Assembly: GCA_022839045.1 (NCBI GenBank)
Contig: JALHDI010000069.1
Coordinates: forward strand, 1-20,635
Origin: Sporomusaceae bacterium
Lineage (GTDB): Bacteria > Bacillota_C > Negativicutes > Sporomusales_B > UBA7701
DNA length: 20,635 nt
Reading direction: 5' to 3'
Of the stretch, positions 7,757 through 15,201 are shown one piece after another; the first letter of the stretch is position 1, and the number at the start of each line of letters is the position of its first letter. The notes under the pieces were generated by a model. That model saw only the letters and a program-made list of their open reading frames with translations. It ran no database searches and was not told the DNA's origin. The position numbers were made by a program, and so were the translations under genes.

Positions 7757-8788
7757 ATGCGGCGTTATTTACCGCTGCTCCTCATATCGTTCCTGCTCGT
7801 GGTTGCCGCGGTCGCCGGCACCTTCCTCGCCGGCCAGGCCAGCAGGCAGAACCCGGAAAATGTGAAAAGCATCGTCGTGTACGCGAGTATCCCGGTCGAC
7901 CAGGCGGCCGCCCTCGCCCAGGAGTACGAAAAGACGGCCGGCGTACGCGTCAGCGTCGTGCCGCTGGCGGCAGCCGACCTGCTCGTGAAGCTCAAGGTCG
8001 AAAAAGCCGCCCCGCGCGCCGACATCGTGCTGGCAGGCGCGGCCACGCTGGAGGCGGCCAAACGCGCCAGCCTCCTGGCCGCTTACGCCTCGGTCCAGAC
8101 CGATATCATCCCCGCCCGGTTCAGCGAGGAAGATGACTTCTGGACCGGGCTGTGGTACGATCCGATTGTTTTCGCCGCTAACCGCGATTTCCTCAAGAAG
8201 CTGCCTCAGCCGCCGGCGAAATGGGCCGATCTGCCGGGAACGGCCGGCGTTCGTTTCGTCATGACCGATTTCCTCGCCGCCGACGAGGCTGCCGGCCTTC
8301 TCTATTCGATGGCAGCCGCCAAAGGGGAGGAAGAGACGCTGGCCTATATGGCCAAGCTGCACCCCGGCATCGTCCAGTACGCCAAATTCCTGGCTACCCC
8401 GTCGCGCATGACCGGCCTCGGCGAGGCCGATATCGCCATAACGGTCCAGAGTGAGGCCGTCCGCTATATCAATGACGGTTTTCCGCTGCAGATCATCGTG
8501 CCGACCGACGGCACGGCGATAAGCATTACCGGCGCCGGGCTGACGGCGGGCGCTCCCCAGGCGGGCGAAGCCGGCAGGTTCATCGACTGGCTGACGGGCG
8601 ACGAAGCCCAGAAAGTGCTGATGAAGAATAAGGTTTTTTTCATCCCCACGAACCCGGAGAACGCTTCCGCCAAGGATAACAACGCCAGGAAAATCGTGCC
8701 GTTCACGGCCAAAGCCGTCCTCTCGCCCGATCAGAAAGCCAAGCTGCTGGACAAGTGGGTGCAGACGGTGCGCCTCAGCCCACGCTAG
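7757..8788 (+). CDS. Membrane-anchored extracellular solute-binding protein
   Basis: A 343-residue protein of the periplasmic-binding-protein type II fold, nearest in style to iron(III)/anion or polyamine binding proteins (AfuA/FbpA-like). The ATG at 7757 follows GGAGG (7744-7748). Residues 1-27 form a signal or anchor helix (RRYLPLLLISFLLVVAAVAGTFLAG) with no lipobox cysteine, so it is probably an uncleaved anchor or a secreted protein. Two-lobe features include SIVVYASIPVDQAAALAQEYEKTAGVRV near the start, ADIVLAG, WYDPIVFAANRDFL in the middle, and the late block FIDWLTGDEAQKVLM. No permease or ATPase gene is next to it; the next gene, rimO, starts 17 bases after the stop. The ligand cannot be told from sequence. 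Confidence 0.82.
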   Translation: MRRYLPLLLISFLLVVAAVAGTFLAGQASRQNPENVKSIVVYASIPVDQAAALAQEYEKTAGVRVSVVPLAAADLLVKLKVEKAAPRADIVLAGAATLEAAKRASLLAAYASVQTDIIPARFSEEDDFWTGLWYDPIVFAANRDFLKKLPQPPAKWADLPGTAGVRFVMTDFLAADEAAGLLYSMAAAKGEEETLAYMAKLHPGIVQYAKFLATPSRMTGLGEADIAITVQSEAVRYINDGFPLQIIVPTDGTAISITGAGLTAGAPQAGEAGRFIDWLTGDEAQKVLMKNKVFFIPTNPENASAKDNNARKIVPFTAKAVLSPDQKAKLLDKWVQTVRLSPR

Positions 8789-8789
8789 C

Positions 8790-8808
8790 GGAGGAGGGAA
8801 CAGTTCTG
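8790..8808 (+). promoter_or_regulatory. Ribosome site pointing to a CTG start for rimO
   Basis: GGAGGAGGG (8790-8798) is followed by CTG at 8806-8808, with 8 bases between the GGAGG core at 8793-8797 and the codon. No ATG, GTG or TTG lies in frame at a normal distance. Starting here gives M-K-A-G-F-I-S-L-G-C, the usual RimO N-terminus. The alternative in-frame GTG at 8755 lacks a ribosome site and lies inside the upstream gene. Confidence 0.6.
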
Positions 8809-10137
8809 AAAGCAGGATTCATCAGCCTCGGCTGCGCGAAGAACCTCGTCGACACCGAGGTTATGCTCGGCCTCCTGGCCGCGCGCCGGATTGAAATAAC
8901 CGACGACCCGGCTGAAGCCGAAATCATCATCGTCAACACCTGCAGTTTCATCGACGCCGCCAAGGAGGAGTCGGTCGCGACCATCTTGCAGGCGGCCGAG
9001 TACAAGCAGGAGGGCAACTGCCGGGGGCTGATCGTCGCCGGCTGCCTCGGCCAGCGCTACCGGCAGGAGCTCCTCGACGAGCTGCCGGAAGTCGACGCCG
9101 TCGTCGGCACCGGCGCCTGGCACCGCATCGGCGAAGCCATCGACGCCGCCCTCGCCGGCCGCCGCCTCGTGCTCGCCGGCGACAGCGAGACGATTTACGA
9201 TCATACCATGCCCCGGCTTGTCACAACCCCGGCGTACAGCAGCTATGTCAAAATCGCCGAGGGCTGCAGCAATTGCTGCTCGTACTGCGTCATTCCCCGG
9301 TTGCGGGGCAGTTTCCGCAGCCGCCCGATCGAATCGGTGGTCGCCGAGGTCGAGCGTCTCGTCGCCCAAGGTGCGAAGGAGATCAGCCTCATAGCCCAGG
9401 ATACCACCAGTTACGGCCGCGACCTGTATGGCCAGCCCCGCCTCGCCGACCTCCTGCGGGCGCTCGTCAAGGTGGAGGGGCTGGTATGGCTGCGGCTGCT
9501 CTACTGCTACCCGCGCTACTTCAGCGACGAGCTGATCGGGCTCATCGCCGCCGAGCCGAAGATTTGCAAGTACGTCGACCTGCCCCTCCAGCACGCCCAC
9601 GACGATATTCTCGCCGCCATGAACCGTCGCGACAGCCGCGCCGACATCGAGCGGCTGCTGGCGAAGATCCGCGCTGCCATCCCCGGCGTCGCGATCCGCA
9701 CCTCGTTCATCGTCGGTTTCCCCGGCGAGACGGAGGAGCATTTCGCCGCCCTCCGCGACTTCATGACCGCCCAGCGGTTCGACCACGTCGGTGTCTTCAC
9801 CTACTCGCAGGAGGACGACACCGTCGCCGGGCAACGCTCCGACCAGATCGCCGATGAGGTCAAGCAGGAGCGCTACCACGCGCTGATGGCCCTCCAGGCC
9901 AAGATTTCCGAGGAGATCGGCGCAGGCCTCGCCGGCCAGGCGCTCGACGTCCTGGTGGAAGGGGTGGAGGAGGACGGGGTGGCCCGTGGCCGCTCGTACC
10001 GCGAAGCCCCGGACGTCGACGGGCGCGTCTACGTGGAGAACGCCGTCGTCGGACCCGGGGAGTTCGTCAGGGCCCGCGTCATCCAGGGCTTCGCCTACGA
10101 CCTGCTTGCGGAACGAATCGAAGAGGGCGAAAAATAG
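8806..10137 (+). CDS. rimO: Ribosomal protein S12 methylthiotransferase RimO
   Basis: RimO adds a methylthio group to the conserved Asp of ribosomal protein S12, using two Fe-S clusters and S-adenosylmethionine. From the CTG at 8806 the protein has 443 residues, the usual length. The N-terminal methylthiotransferase domain has the three cluster cysteines C10 (SLGCAKN), C46 (NTCSF) and C80 (AGCLGQR). The radical SAM domain has CX3CX2C at C154, C158 and C161 (EGCSNCCSYC), followed by IPRLRGSFRSR. A TRAM RNA/protein-binding domain fills the last 70 or so residues. The SLGCAKN and RGSFRSR motifs fit RimO better than MiaB. It probably shares a transcript with the solute-binding gene 17 bases upstream. 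A terminator overlaps its stop codon. In many Firmicutes rimO is followed by pgsA; here cinA follows. Confidence 0.94.
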   Translation: MKAGFISLGCAKNLVDTEVMLGLLAARRIEITDDPAEAEIIIVNTCSFIDAAKEESVATILQAAEYKQEGNCRGLIVAGCLGQRYRQELLDELPEVDAVVGTGAWHRIGEAIDAALAGRRLVLAGDSETIYDHTMPRLVTTPAYSSYVKIAEGCSNCCSYCVIPRLRGSFRSRPIESVVAEVERLVAQGAKEISLIAQDTTSYGRDLYGQPRLADLLRALVKVEGLVWLRLLYCYPRYFSDELIGLIAAEPKICKYVDLPLQHAHDDILAAMNRRDSRADIERLLAKIRAAIPGVAIRTSFIVGFPGETEEHFAALRDFMTAQRFDHVGVFTYSQEDDTVAGQRSDQIADEVKQERYHALMALQAKISEEIGAGLAGQALDVLVEGVEEDGVARGRSYREAPDVDGRVYVENAVVGPGEFVRARVIQGFAYDLLAERIEEGEK

Positions 10138-10163
10138 TAGTGTGATACACTGCTATTTTTATT
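10130..10163 (+). terminator. Hairpin terminator overlapping the rimO stop
   Basis: A 14-bp stem (10130-10143 and 10147-10160) with one G-T pair and loop GAT is flanked by A5 and T5. The rimO TAG (10135-10137) lies in the left arm. A-rich and T-rich ends could allow action in both directions. Confidence 0.8.
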
Positions 10164-10221
10164 GCGGCCCGGGACAGGAATCACGGAAAATAACCGCGAA
10201 GCAATCATACGGGGTGATTAT

Positions 10222-11466
10222 ATGATAGTGGAAATCGTCAGCACAGGGACGGAACTGCTCCTCGGACAGATCGTCAACACCAATGCGCCTTATATGGCCA
10301 GACGGCTCAACGAGGTCGGGTTCGACGTCCTCTTCCAGTCCACGGTCGGCGACAACAGGGTCCGCATGACCCAGGTCCTGTCGACCGCGCTCGCCAGGGT
10401 GGATATCGTCATCACAACCGGCGGCCTCGGGCCCACCCAGGGAGACATCACCAAAGAGGTGACCGCCGAGCTGCTGGGGCGGCCCATGCACCTTCACGCC
10501 CCCAGCCTCGAGAACATAAAGAGCTTCTTCGCCTCCCGCCGCCTGACCATGACCGACAACAACGTCCGTCAAGCCATGATCCCCGAAGGGGCGATCGTTC
10601 TCGACAACGCGCGGGGCACCGCCCCTGGCGTGGTGATCGCGACCGACAAAAACACCGTCATCCACCTGCCGGGCCCGCCCCACGAGATGGAGCATATGCT
10701 CGAAAACGCCGTAATCCCGTATCTCCGCGAGCGTTTCGGCCTCCAGGGGACCATCCTCTCCAAAGTCCTGCGGACCTACGGACTCGGCGAGTCGTCGCTC
10801 GAAGAGCGCATCAAGGATTACATCAAGTGCCAGGGCAACCCGACCATCGCTCTGCTGGCCCGCAACGCCGAGATCCACGTGCGGCTGACGGCGAAAGCTT
10901 CGTCGGAGGCGGAAGCCAGGGCGCTGATCGCCGGCCTTGAACGGCAGCTGCGCGAGCGGATCGGCGAATACATATTCGGCGAGAACGAGGACACGCTCGA
11001 GGCGGTCATCGGCCGCTACCTGACTGCGAAGAATCTCACGCTCGCCCTGGCCGAATCGTGCACCGGCGGCCTCGTGACCAGCAGGATCACCGACGTGCCC
11101 GGCAGCTCCGCATATCTCGCCGGCACTGTGGTATGCTACAGTAACGAAATCAAGTCGTCCGCCGTCGGCGTGCCGGCCGAGATCATCGCCGCCCACGGCG
11201 CGGTCAGCGCCGAGACTGCCAAAGCCATGGCCGAGGGCATCCGGGCCCGGTTCGGGACCGATCTCGGTGTGAGCATAACCGGTATCGCCGGCCCCGGCGG
11301 CGCCGTGCCCGGCAAACCGGTCGGCCTGGTCTTCATCGCCGTCGCCGGCCCGGCGGGCACCAGCTGTTTCGAGCACAACTTCACCGGCCAGCGCTCCTTC
11401 ATCAAGCATCGCACGGCGCTGGCGGCGCTGAACCACCTGCGTCAATATATAATCGGCGCCTTATAA
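10222..11466 (+). CDS. cinA: CinA: MoaB/MogA-like domain plus NMN deamidase domain
   Basis: This 414-residue protein starts at ATG 10222, with GGGGTGA 4 bases upstream; reading back to 10162 would pass through the leader. Residues 1-170 form the molybdopterin-binding-like (COG1058) domain with STGTELLLGQIVNTNA and TTGGLGPTQGDITKE. The C-terminal domain (about 255-414) is the PncC-type nicotinamide mononucleotide deamidase, with AESCTGG (Cys280), SSAYLAGTVVCYSN, GAVS and SITGIAGPGG. The family recycles pyridine nucleotides and, in naturally competent bacteria, is induced with recA. The gene lies upstream of recA as in Bacillus, but the helicase and rpmE come between. The only candidate promoter after the rimO terminator is weak, so read-through from rimO is possible. 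Confidence 0.93.
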   Translation: MIVEIVSTGTELLLGQIVNTNAPYMARRLNEVGFDVLFQSTVGDNRVRMTQVLSTALARVDIVITTGGLGPTQGDITKEVTAELLGRPMHLHAPSLENIKSFFASRRLTMTDNNVRQAMIPEGAIVLDNARGTAPGVVIATDKNTVIHLPGPPHEMEHMLENAVIPYLRERFGLQGTILSKVLRTYGLGESSLEERIKDYIKCQGNPTIALLARNAEIHVRLTAKASSEAEARALIAGLERQLRERIGEYIFGENEDTLEAVIGRYLTAKNLTLALAESCTGGLVTSRITDVPGSSAYLAGTVVCYSNEIKSSAVGVPAEIIAAHGAVSAETAKAMAEGIRARFGTDLGVSITGIAGPGGAVPGKPVGLVFIAVAGPAGTSCFEHNFTGQRSFIKHRTALAALNHLRQYIIGAL

Positions 11467-11526
11467 GTGCGATCCGTGGTCTTACAGCCACATCATCCAC
11501 ATGCATATATTAGGAGGAAAGCATTC

Positions 11527-13107
11527 TTGAAACACAGCACCGAATCCAGCTTCTTCGGCGGCATCCCACTCAGCAGGAAAATCCTCGCCGCCATTACCGA
11601 AATGGGCTTCGAAGAGCCCTCGCCCATCCAGACCCAGACTATTCCGCTCGTCGCCGCCGGCCGCGACGTTCTCGGGCAGGCTCAGACCGGCACCGGCAAA
11701 ACGGCTGCCTTCGGCATTCCGATCATGGAGAAACTCAACCCCGACAGCCGCCAGATCCAGGCGCTCGTCCTCACCCCGACCCGCGAACTGGCCAACCAGG
11801 TTGCTGAGGAACTGGCCAAGATAGGCAAATTCCGGCGGATCAAAACACTGCCCGTGTACGGCGGCCAGCCGATCGACAGACAGATCAGGGCCCTCAAGTT
11901 CGGTGTTCAGGTCGTCATCGGCACCCCCGGCCGCCTGCTCGACCATATTCGCCGCGGCACGATAAAACTCGGTCATGTCCAGACCGTTGTGCTCGACGAA
12001 GCCGACGAAATGCTCGATATGGGCTTTATCGACGATATCGAGGATATTCTCAAGAGTGTGCCGGGCGAACGCCAGACGCTCCTGTTCTCGGCCACCATGC
12101 CGCTGCCCATCAAATCGCTCGCCAACCGCTACATGCGCGACCCGGTGGAGGTATCGGTAAGCCGCGAGAACATCACCGTCCCCCTCATCGACCAGGTCTA
12201 TTACGAGACGCGGGACCGGCTCGACGGCCTGTGCCGGGTGCTGGAAACGGAGACGAGCGCCCGGGCGATTGTCTTCTGCCGCACCAAAAAAGGCGTGGAT
12301 GAGCTTACGGCCTCCCTGCAGGCGAGAGGTTTCATGGCCGACGGCCTCCACGGCGACCTGACCCAGGCCCAGCGCGACCGGGTGATGAAAAAATTCCGCG
12401 ACAATCAGCTCGAGATTCTCGTCGCCACCGATGTGGCGGCCCGCGGCCTCGATATCGAGCATGTCACCCATGTCATCAACTACGACATCCCTCAGGACCC
12501 CGAATCCTACGTCCACCGTATCGGCCGCACCGGGCGGGCGGGGCGGAAGGGCGTCGCGATAACCTTCATCGAGCCACGGGAATTCCGCCAGCTCAAGCTC
12601 ATCGAAAAGCTCACCAAAACCCGCATCGTCCGCAACCAGCTGCCTTCGACGGCCGACATCCTCGACCGGCAGCGGGAGGCGCTCAAGGGCCGCCTGGTGT
12701 ACGTCATGGAGCAGGGCGACTACACCGCCTACCATGACGTGGTCGCCGACTTGGTCCCGGATTACGACGGCCTCGATATCGCCGCCGCCGCCCTGAAGCT
12801 GCTGCTTGAAGGCTTCCGCGAGAAAAGCGACGAAAAACCGTCGTTCGCCGATACCGGCGCGAAGAAAGGCATGGTCCGCCTGTTCGTCAACATCGGCCGC
12901 GCCCAAAAGATCCGCCCCGAAGACATCGTTCGCACCTTTGCCGAGGAGGCCGACCTCACCGGCAACCTTATCGGCGCTATCGACATCTACGACAAGTTCT
13001 CGTTCGTGGAGGTGCCGGCCGACGTGGCCGAACGCGTCATCGCCGCTATGCACAAGAATACAATCAAGGGCTACAAAATAAACGTCGAACCGGCTAAGGC
13101 AAGATAA
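11527..13107 (+). CDS. DEAD-box ATP-dependent RNA helicase with DbpA-type RNA-binding domain
   Basis: The TTG at 11527 follows AGGAGG (11512-11517) with 9-base spacing and gives 526 residues; the frame further upstream to 11467 lacks a ribosome site. All core motifs are present in order: Q motif (MGFEEPSPIQ), motif I AQTGTGKT with K58, PTRELANQ, GTPGRLLD, DEAD at 157-160, SAT, then the second RecA-like domain with ATDVAARGLDIEHV and HRIGRTGRAG. After a linker, residues about 447-525 form a DbpA/CsdA-type RNA-binding domain (VRLFVNIGRAQKIRPEDIV to IKGYKINVEPAK). Such enzymes remodel RNA in ribosome assembly or cold adaptation (CshA/DeaD types). It starts 60 bases after cinA with no clear terminator between, so the two probably share a transcript. 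It cannot be assigned to DbpA, CshA or DeaD specifically. Confidence 0.92.
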   Translation: MKHSTESSFFGGIPLSRKILAAITEMGFEEPSPIQTQTIPLVAAGRDVLGQAQTGTGKTAAFGIPIMEKLNPDSRQIQALVLTPTRELANQVAEELAKIGKFRRIKTLPVYGGQPIDRQIRALKFGVQVVIGTPGRLLDHIRRGTIKLGHVQTVVLDEADEMLDMGFIDDIEDILKSVPGERQTLLFSATMPLPIKSLANRYMRDPVEVSVSRENITVPLIDQVYYETRDRLDGLCRVLETETSARAIVFCRTKKGVDELTASLQARGFMADGLHGDLTQAQRDRVMKKFRDNQLEILVATDVAARGLDIEHVTHVINYDIPQDPESYVHRIGRTGRAGRKGVAITFIEPREFRQLKLIEKLTKTRIVRNQLPSTADILDRQREALKGRLVYVMEQGDYTAYHDVVADLVPDYDGLDIAAAALKLLLEGFREKSDEKPSFADTGAKKGMVRLFVNIGRAQKIRPEDIVRTFAEEADLTGNLIGAIDIYDKFSFVEVPADVAERVIAAMHKNTIKGYKINVEPAKAR

Positions 13108-13137
13108 AAAGCGGAGGGCTTCTGCCCTCCGCTTTTT
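13106..13137. terminator. Bidirectional terminator shared by helicase and rpmE genes
   Basis: A perfect 14-bp stem (13106-13119 and 13124-13137) with loop TTCT; it begins with A5 and ends with T5, so both strands see a hairpin followed by a T run. It lies between the helicase stop and the rpmE stop. Confidence 0.9.
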
Positions 13138-13143
13138 GCCGAT

Positions 13144-13356
13144 TTACAGTTCTTTCTTGTCGAGGCCGAATTTCTTCGTGAACCGTTCCAGCCGCCCGGT
13201 CGTATCCACTATCTTCTGCACCCCGGTGAAGAAGGGGTGGCATTTCGAGCAAACGTCAACCTTGAGGGCCTTTTTCGTCGAGCCGCTGACGAAACTGTTG
13301 CCGCAGGCACAGGTGATCGTCGCCTGGTGGAACTGTGGGTGGATTTTTTCCTTCAA
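13144..13356 (-). CDS. rpmE: 50S ribosomal protein L31, zinc-binding type
   Basis: A 70-residue protein with the L31 signature: [10 protein letters not shown] at the start and the four zinc-ligand cysteines in CACGNSF and VCSKCHPFF (Cys16, Cys18, Cys36, Cys39). This is the zinc-containing form, not the cysteine-free form induced under zinc limitation. The start is TTG at 13356 with a strong AGGAGGAGG 6-7 bases upstream on the minus strand. It runs against its neighbours and is monocistronic, ending at the shared terminator. A sigma-H-like element lies about 40-70 bases upstream. L31 bridges the two ribosomal subunits. Confidence 0.95.
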   Translation of the reverse strand: MKEKIHPQFHQATITCACGNSFVSGSTKKALKVDVCSKCHPFFTGVQKIVDTTGRLERFTKKFGLDKKEL

Positions 13357-13395
13357 CGCAGATCCTCCTCCTTGCGAATAATTTCATAAGCTCAA

Positions 13396-13424
13396 ATATT
13401 CGCCCAATTCGAAATAGTTCCTGC
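13396..13424 (-). promoter_or_regulatory. Sigma-H-like element upstream of rpmE
   Basis: On the minus strand: GCAGGAACT (13424-13416), 11 bases, GGCGAATAT (13404-13396). This is one mismatch (C in the WWW part) from the sigma-H consensus with the correct spacing and orientation. It sits about 40 bases upstream of the rpmE start. No convincing sigma-A promoter was found for rpmE. Confidence 0.4.
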
Positions 13425-13481
13425 CGGGCGACAACGATTTTCCCCCATTATCTTCGCGCCAGGCGACAAATATTTTCATTG

Positions 13482-13511
13482 TTGACAGACCGAACAGGCG
13501 TTTGGTAAAAT
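13482..13511 (+). promoter_or_regulatory. recA promoter (sigma-A type)
   Basis: TTGACA (13482-13487), an 18-base spacer and TAAAAT (13506-13511), 29 bases upstream of the recA ATG. The spacer holds a LexA box. Confidence 0.8.
13491..13504 (+). promoter_or_regulatory. LexA (SOS) operator in the recA promoter
   Basis: CGAACAGGCGTTTG matches the Gram-positive SOS box CGAACRNRYGTTYG at all defined positions. It lies exactly between the -35 and -10 boxes, so bound LexA would block polymerase. This indicates a DNA-damage-induced recA-recX unit controlled by a LexA of Bacillus-like specificity. Confidence 0.85.
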
Positions 13512-13540
13512 AAGGCTAGAAATTGTTTGGGAGGACAAGC

Positions 13541-14572
13541 ATGGATAAGGTTAAGGCTCTTGAGCATACACTGCGCCAGATCGAAAAGGATCACGGCAAG
13601 GGTTCGATCATGAAGATGGGCGAGATCGCCGCCAAAATGAATATCGACGTCATCCCCAGCGGTGCGTTGTCGCTGGACGTCGCCCTCGGCGTGGGCGGCA
13701 TCCCTCGCGGCCGGGTGGTGGAGATCTACGGCCCCGAGTCGTCCGGCAAGACGACCGTCGCCCTCCACATCATCGCCGAAGCCCAGAAGGCGGGCGGTAT
13801 CGCCGCCTTTATCGACGCCGAGCACGCCCTTGATCCCATCTACGCCAAGAAGCTGGGCGTAGATATCGACAATCTGCTCATCTCCCAGCCCGACTACGGC
13901 GAACAGGCCCTCGAAATCGCCGACGCGCTGGTGCGCAGCGGCGCGATCGACGTGATCGTCGTCGACTCGGTCGCGGCCCTCGTGCCGAAAGCGGAGATAG
14001 AAGGGGAGATGGGCGACTCCCACGTCGGCCTCCACGCGCGCCTAATGTCCCAGGCGCTGCGCAAGCTGACGGGCATCATCTCGAAATCCCGCACATCGGC
14101 GATCTTCATCAACCAGATCCGCGAGAAGGTCGGCGTGATGTTCGGCAACCCCGAAACGACCACCGGCGGGCGCGCCCTCAAGTTCTACGCCTCCGTCCGC
14201 CTCGAGGTCCGCAAATCGGAAACCATCAAGCAGGGCAACGATATCGTCGGCACCCGCACCCGGGTTAAGGTCGTCAAGAACAAGGTCGCGCCGCCCTTCA
14301 AGCAGGCCGATTTCGACATCATGTACGGCGAAGGCATCTCCCGCGCCGGCTGCATCGTGGACATGGGCACGGGGCTTGACATAATAAGCAAGAGCGGCGC
14401 CTGGTATTCCTACGGCGAACACCGCCTCGGCCAGGGCCGGGAAAACGTCAAGGATTTCTTCCGCGACAACCCGAACATAGCCGACGAGATCGAGGCCAAG
14501 ATCCGCGAATCGCTGCTGGCCGGCGCCGTCAAGGTTTCCAGCGCCGCCGACGCCGACGATGCCCTCGAATAG
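13541..14572 (+). CDS. recA: Recombinase RecA
   Basis: RecA forms filaments on single-stranded DNA, drives strand exchange and triggers LexA self-cleavage. The ATG at 13541 has GGGAGGA (13529-13535) and gives 343 residues, the typical length. Walker A is GPESSGKT at 64-71 with K70. The L1 and L2 DNA-binding loop regions are present ([22 protein letters not shown] split over two blocks, then [22 protein letters not shown]). The acidic C-terminal tail ends in DADDALE. The promoter carries a LexA box. The recX gene starts inside its 3' end, so the two are co-translated. Confidence 0.98.
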   Translation: MDKVKALEHTLRQIEKDHGKGSIMKMGEIAAKMNIDVIPSGALSLDVALGVGGIPRGRVVEIYGPESSGKTTVALHIIAEAQKAGGIAAFIDAEHALDPIYAKKLGVDIDNLLISQPDYGEQALEIADALVRSGAIDVIVVDSVAALVPKAEIEGEMGDSHVGLHARLMSQALRKLTGIISKSRTSAIFINQIREKVGVMFGNPETTTGGRALKFYASVRLEVRKSETIKQGNDIVGTRTRVKVVKNKVAPPFKQADFDIMYGEGISRAGCIVDMGTGLDIISKSGAWYSYGEHRLGQGRENVKDFFRDNPNIADEIEAKIRESLLAGAVKVSSAADADDALE

Positions 14573-15008
14573 AGCCTGCCTGCCGGCGGCGGTAAAACTG
14601 CTCGCCGCCCGCGACCACAGCGAGCAGGAGCTGCGCCGGAAGCTGCTCCGCTGCTACGGCGAAGAGGAAATCGCCGCCGCCGTCGCCGTCCTCAAGGCGC
14701 GCGGCTACCTGGACGATGACGCTCTGGTCGGTCGCTTGGCCGCCAAGTGCATCGAGGACGGGCAGCACGGCCGCCTCGGCATCCGCCGCCGCCTCATGGA
14801 GCGAGGGCTGCCGAAAGCGGCGATCGACGCCGCTTTGGCCGGCTATGACCTGGCTGCCGACTACGACCGGGCGGCCGCTCTGGCCGCGCGGCGATTCCCG
14901 GACGGAACTGCGGCCGACGCTCCCAAGGTCGGCCGTTTTCTCGCCGCCCGCGGTTTTGACGGCGAAACTGTGCTGGCTGTTCTGCGCCAGGTCTACGGAT
15001 ATGACTGA
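14559..15008 (+). CDS. recX: Regulatory protein RecX
   Basis: A 149-residue, Arg- and Ala-rich, mostly helical protein that modulates RecA filaments. Recognisable RecX blocks are [17 protein letters not shown] near the N-terminus, [21 protein letters not shown] in the middle and [23 protein letters not shown], followed by a third three-helix repeat ending in [21 protein letters not shown]. The ATG overlaps the end of recA by 14 bases. No clear ribosome site precedes it, so translation probably depends on ribosomes finishing recA. Regulation by LexA follows from the shared promoter. Confidence 0.9.
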   Translation: MPSNRACLPAAVKLLAARDHSEQELRRKLLRCYGEEEIAAAVAVLKARGYLDDDALVGRLAAKCIEDGQHGRLGIRRRLMERGLPKAAIDAALAGYDLAADYDRAAALAARRFPDGTAADAPKVGRFLAARGFDGETVLAVLRQVYGYD

Positions 15009-15062
15009 TACGGCGGCCTTCAGGGTTTCGATGGGTTTTCCCGCGTAAGATATTTTGTCAAC

Positions 15063-15091
15063 TTGACACTTGTTTGAAAAACATTTACAAT
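15063..15091 (+). promoter_or_regulatory. Sigma-A promoter for rny
   Basis: TTGACA (15063-15068), a 17-base spacer and TACAAT (15086-15091). This is close to consensus, and it predicts a leader of about 90 bases before rny. The spacing is ideal. Confidence 0.8.
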
Positions 15092-15183
15092 TAGATTGGC
15101 CAAACGTGTACGATAGCAGAATTACAGGGATAGCAATCGGTGAACATGAGTTGATACTCGGCTTTACCCGTATCTGAACAGAA

Positions 15184-15201
15184 AAGGAGGTGGAAACTAT
15201 C
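15184..15201 (+). promoter_or_regulatory. Ribosome site at rny with ambiguous start codon
   Basis: AAGGAGGTGG (15184-15193) is an almost perfect Shine-Dalgarno sequence. The only standard in-frame start, GTG at 15190-15192, lies inside it. At normal spacing (8 bases after AGGAGG) the in-frame codon is ATC at 15199-15201. Either the start overlaps its own ribosome site or a rare ATC start is used. Confidence 0.5.

Noticed and set aside
11482..11511. TTACAG-N18-TATATT as a promoter for the helicase gene
   Set aside because: The predicted start would fall in the ribosome site at 11512-11517.
11482..13053. Minus-strand frame of 523 codons opposite the helicase
   Set aside because: The plus strand carries every DEAD-box motif; the reverse frame is a shadow caused by high GC.
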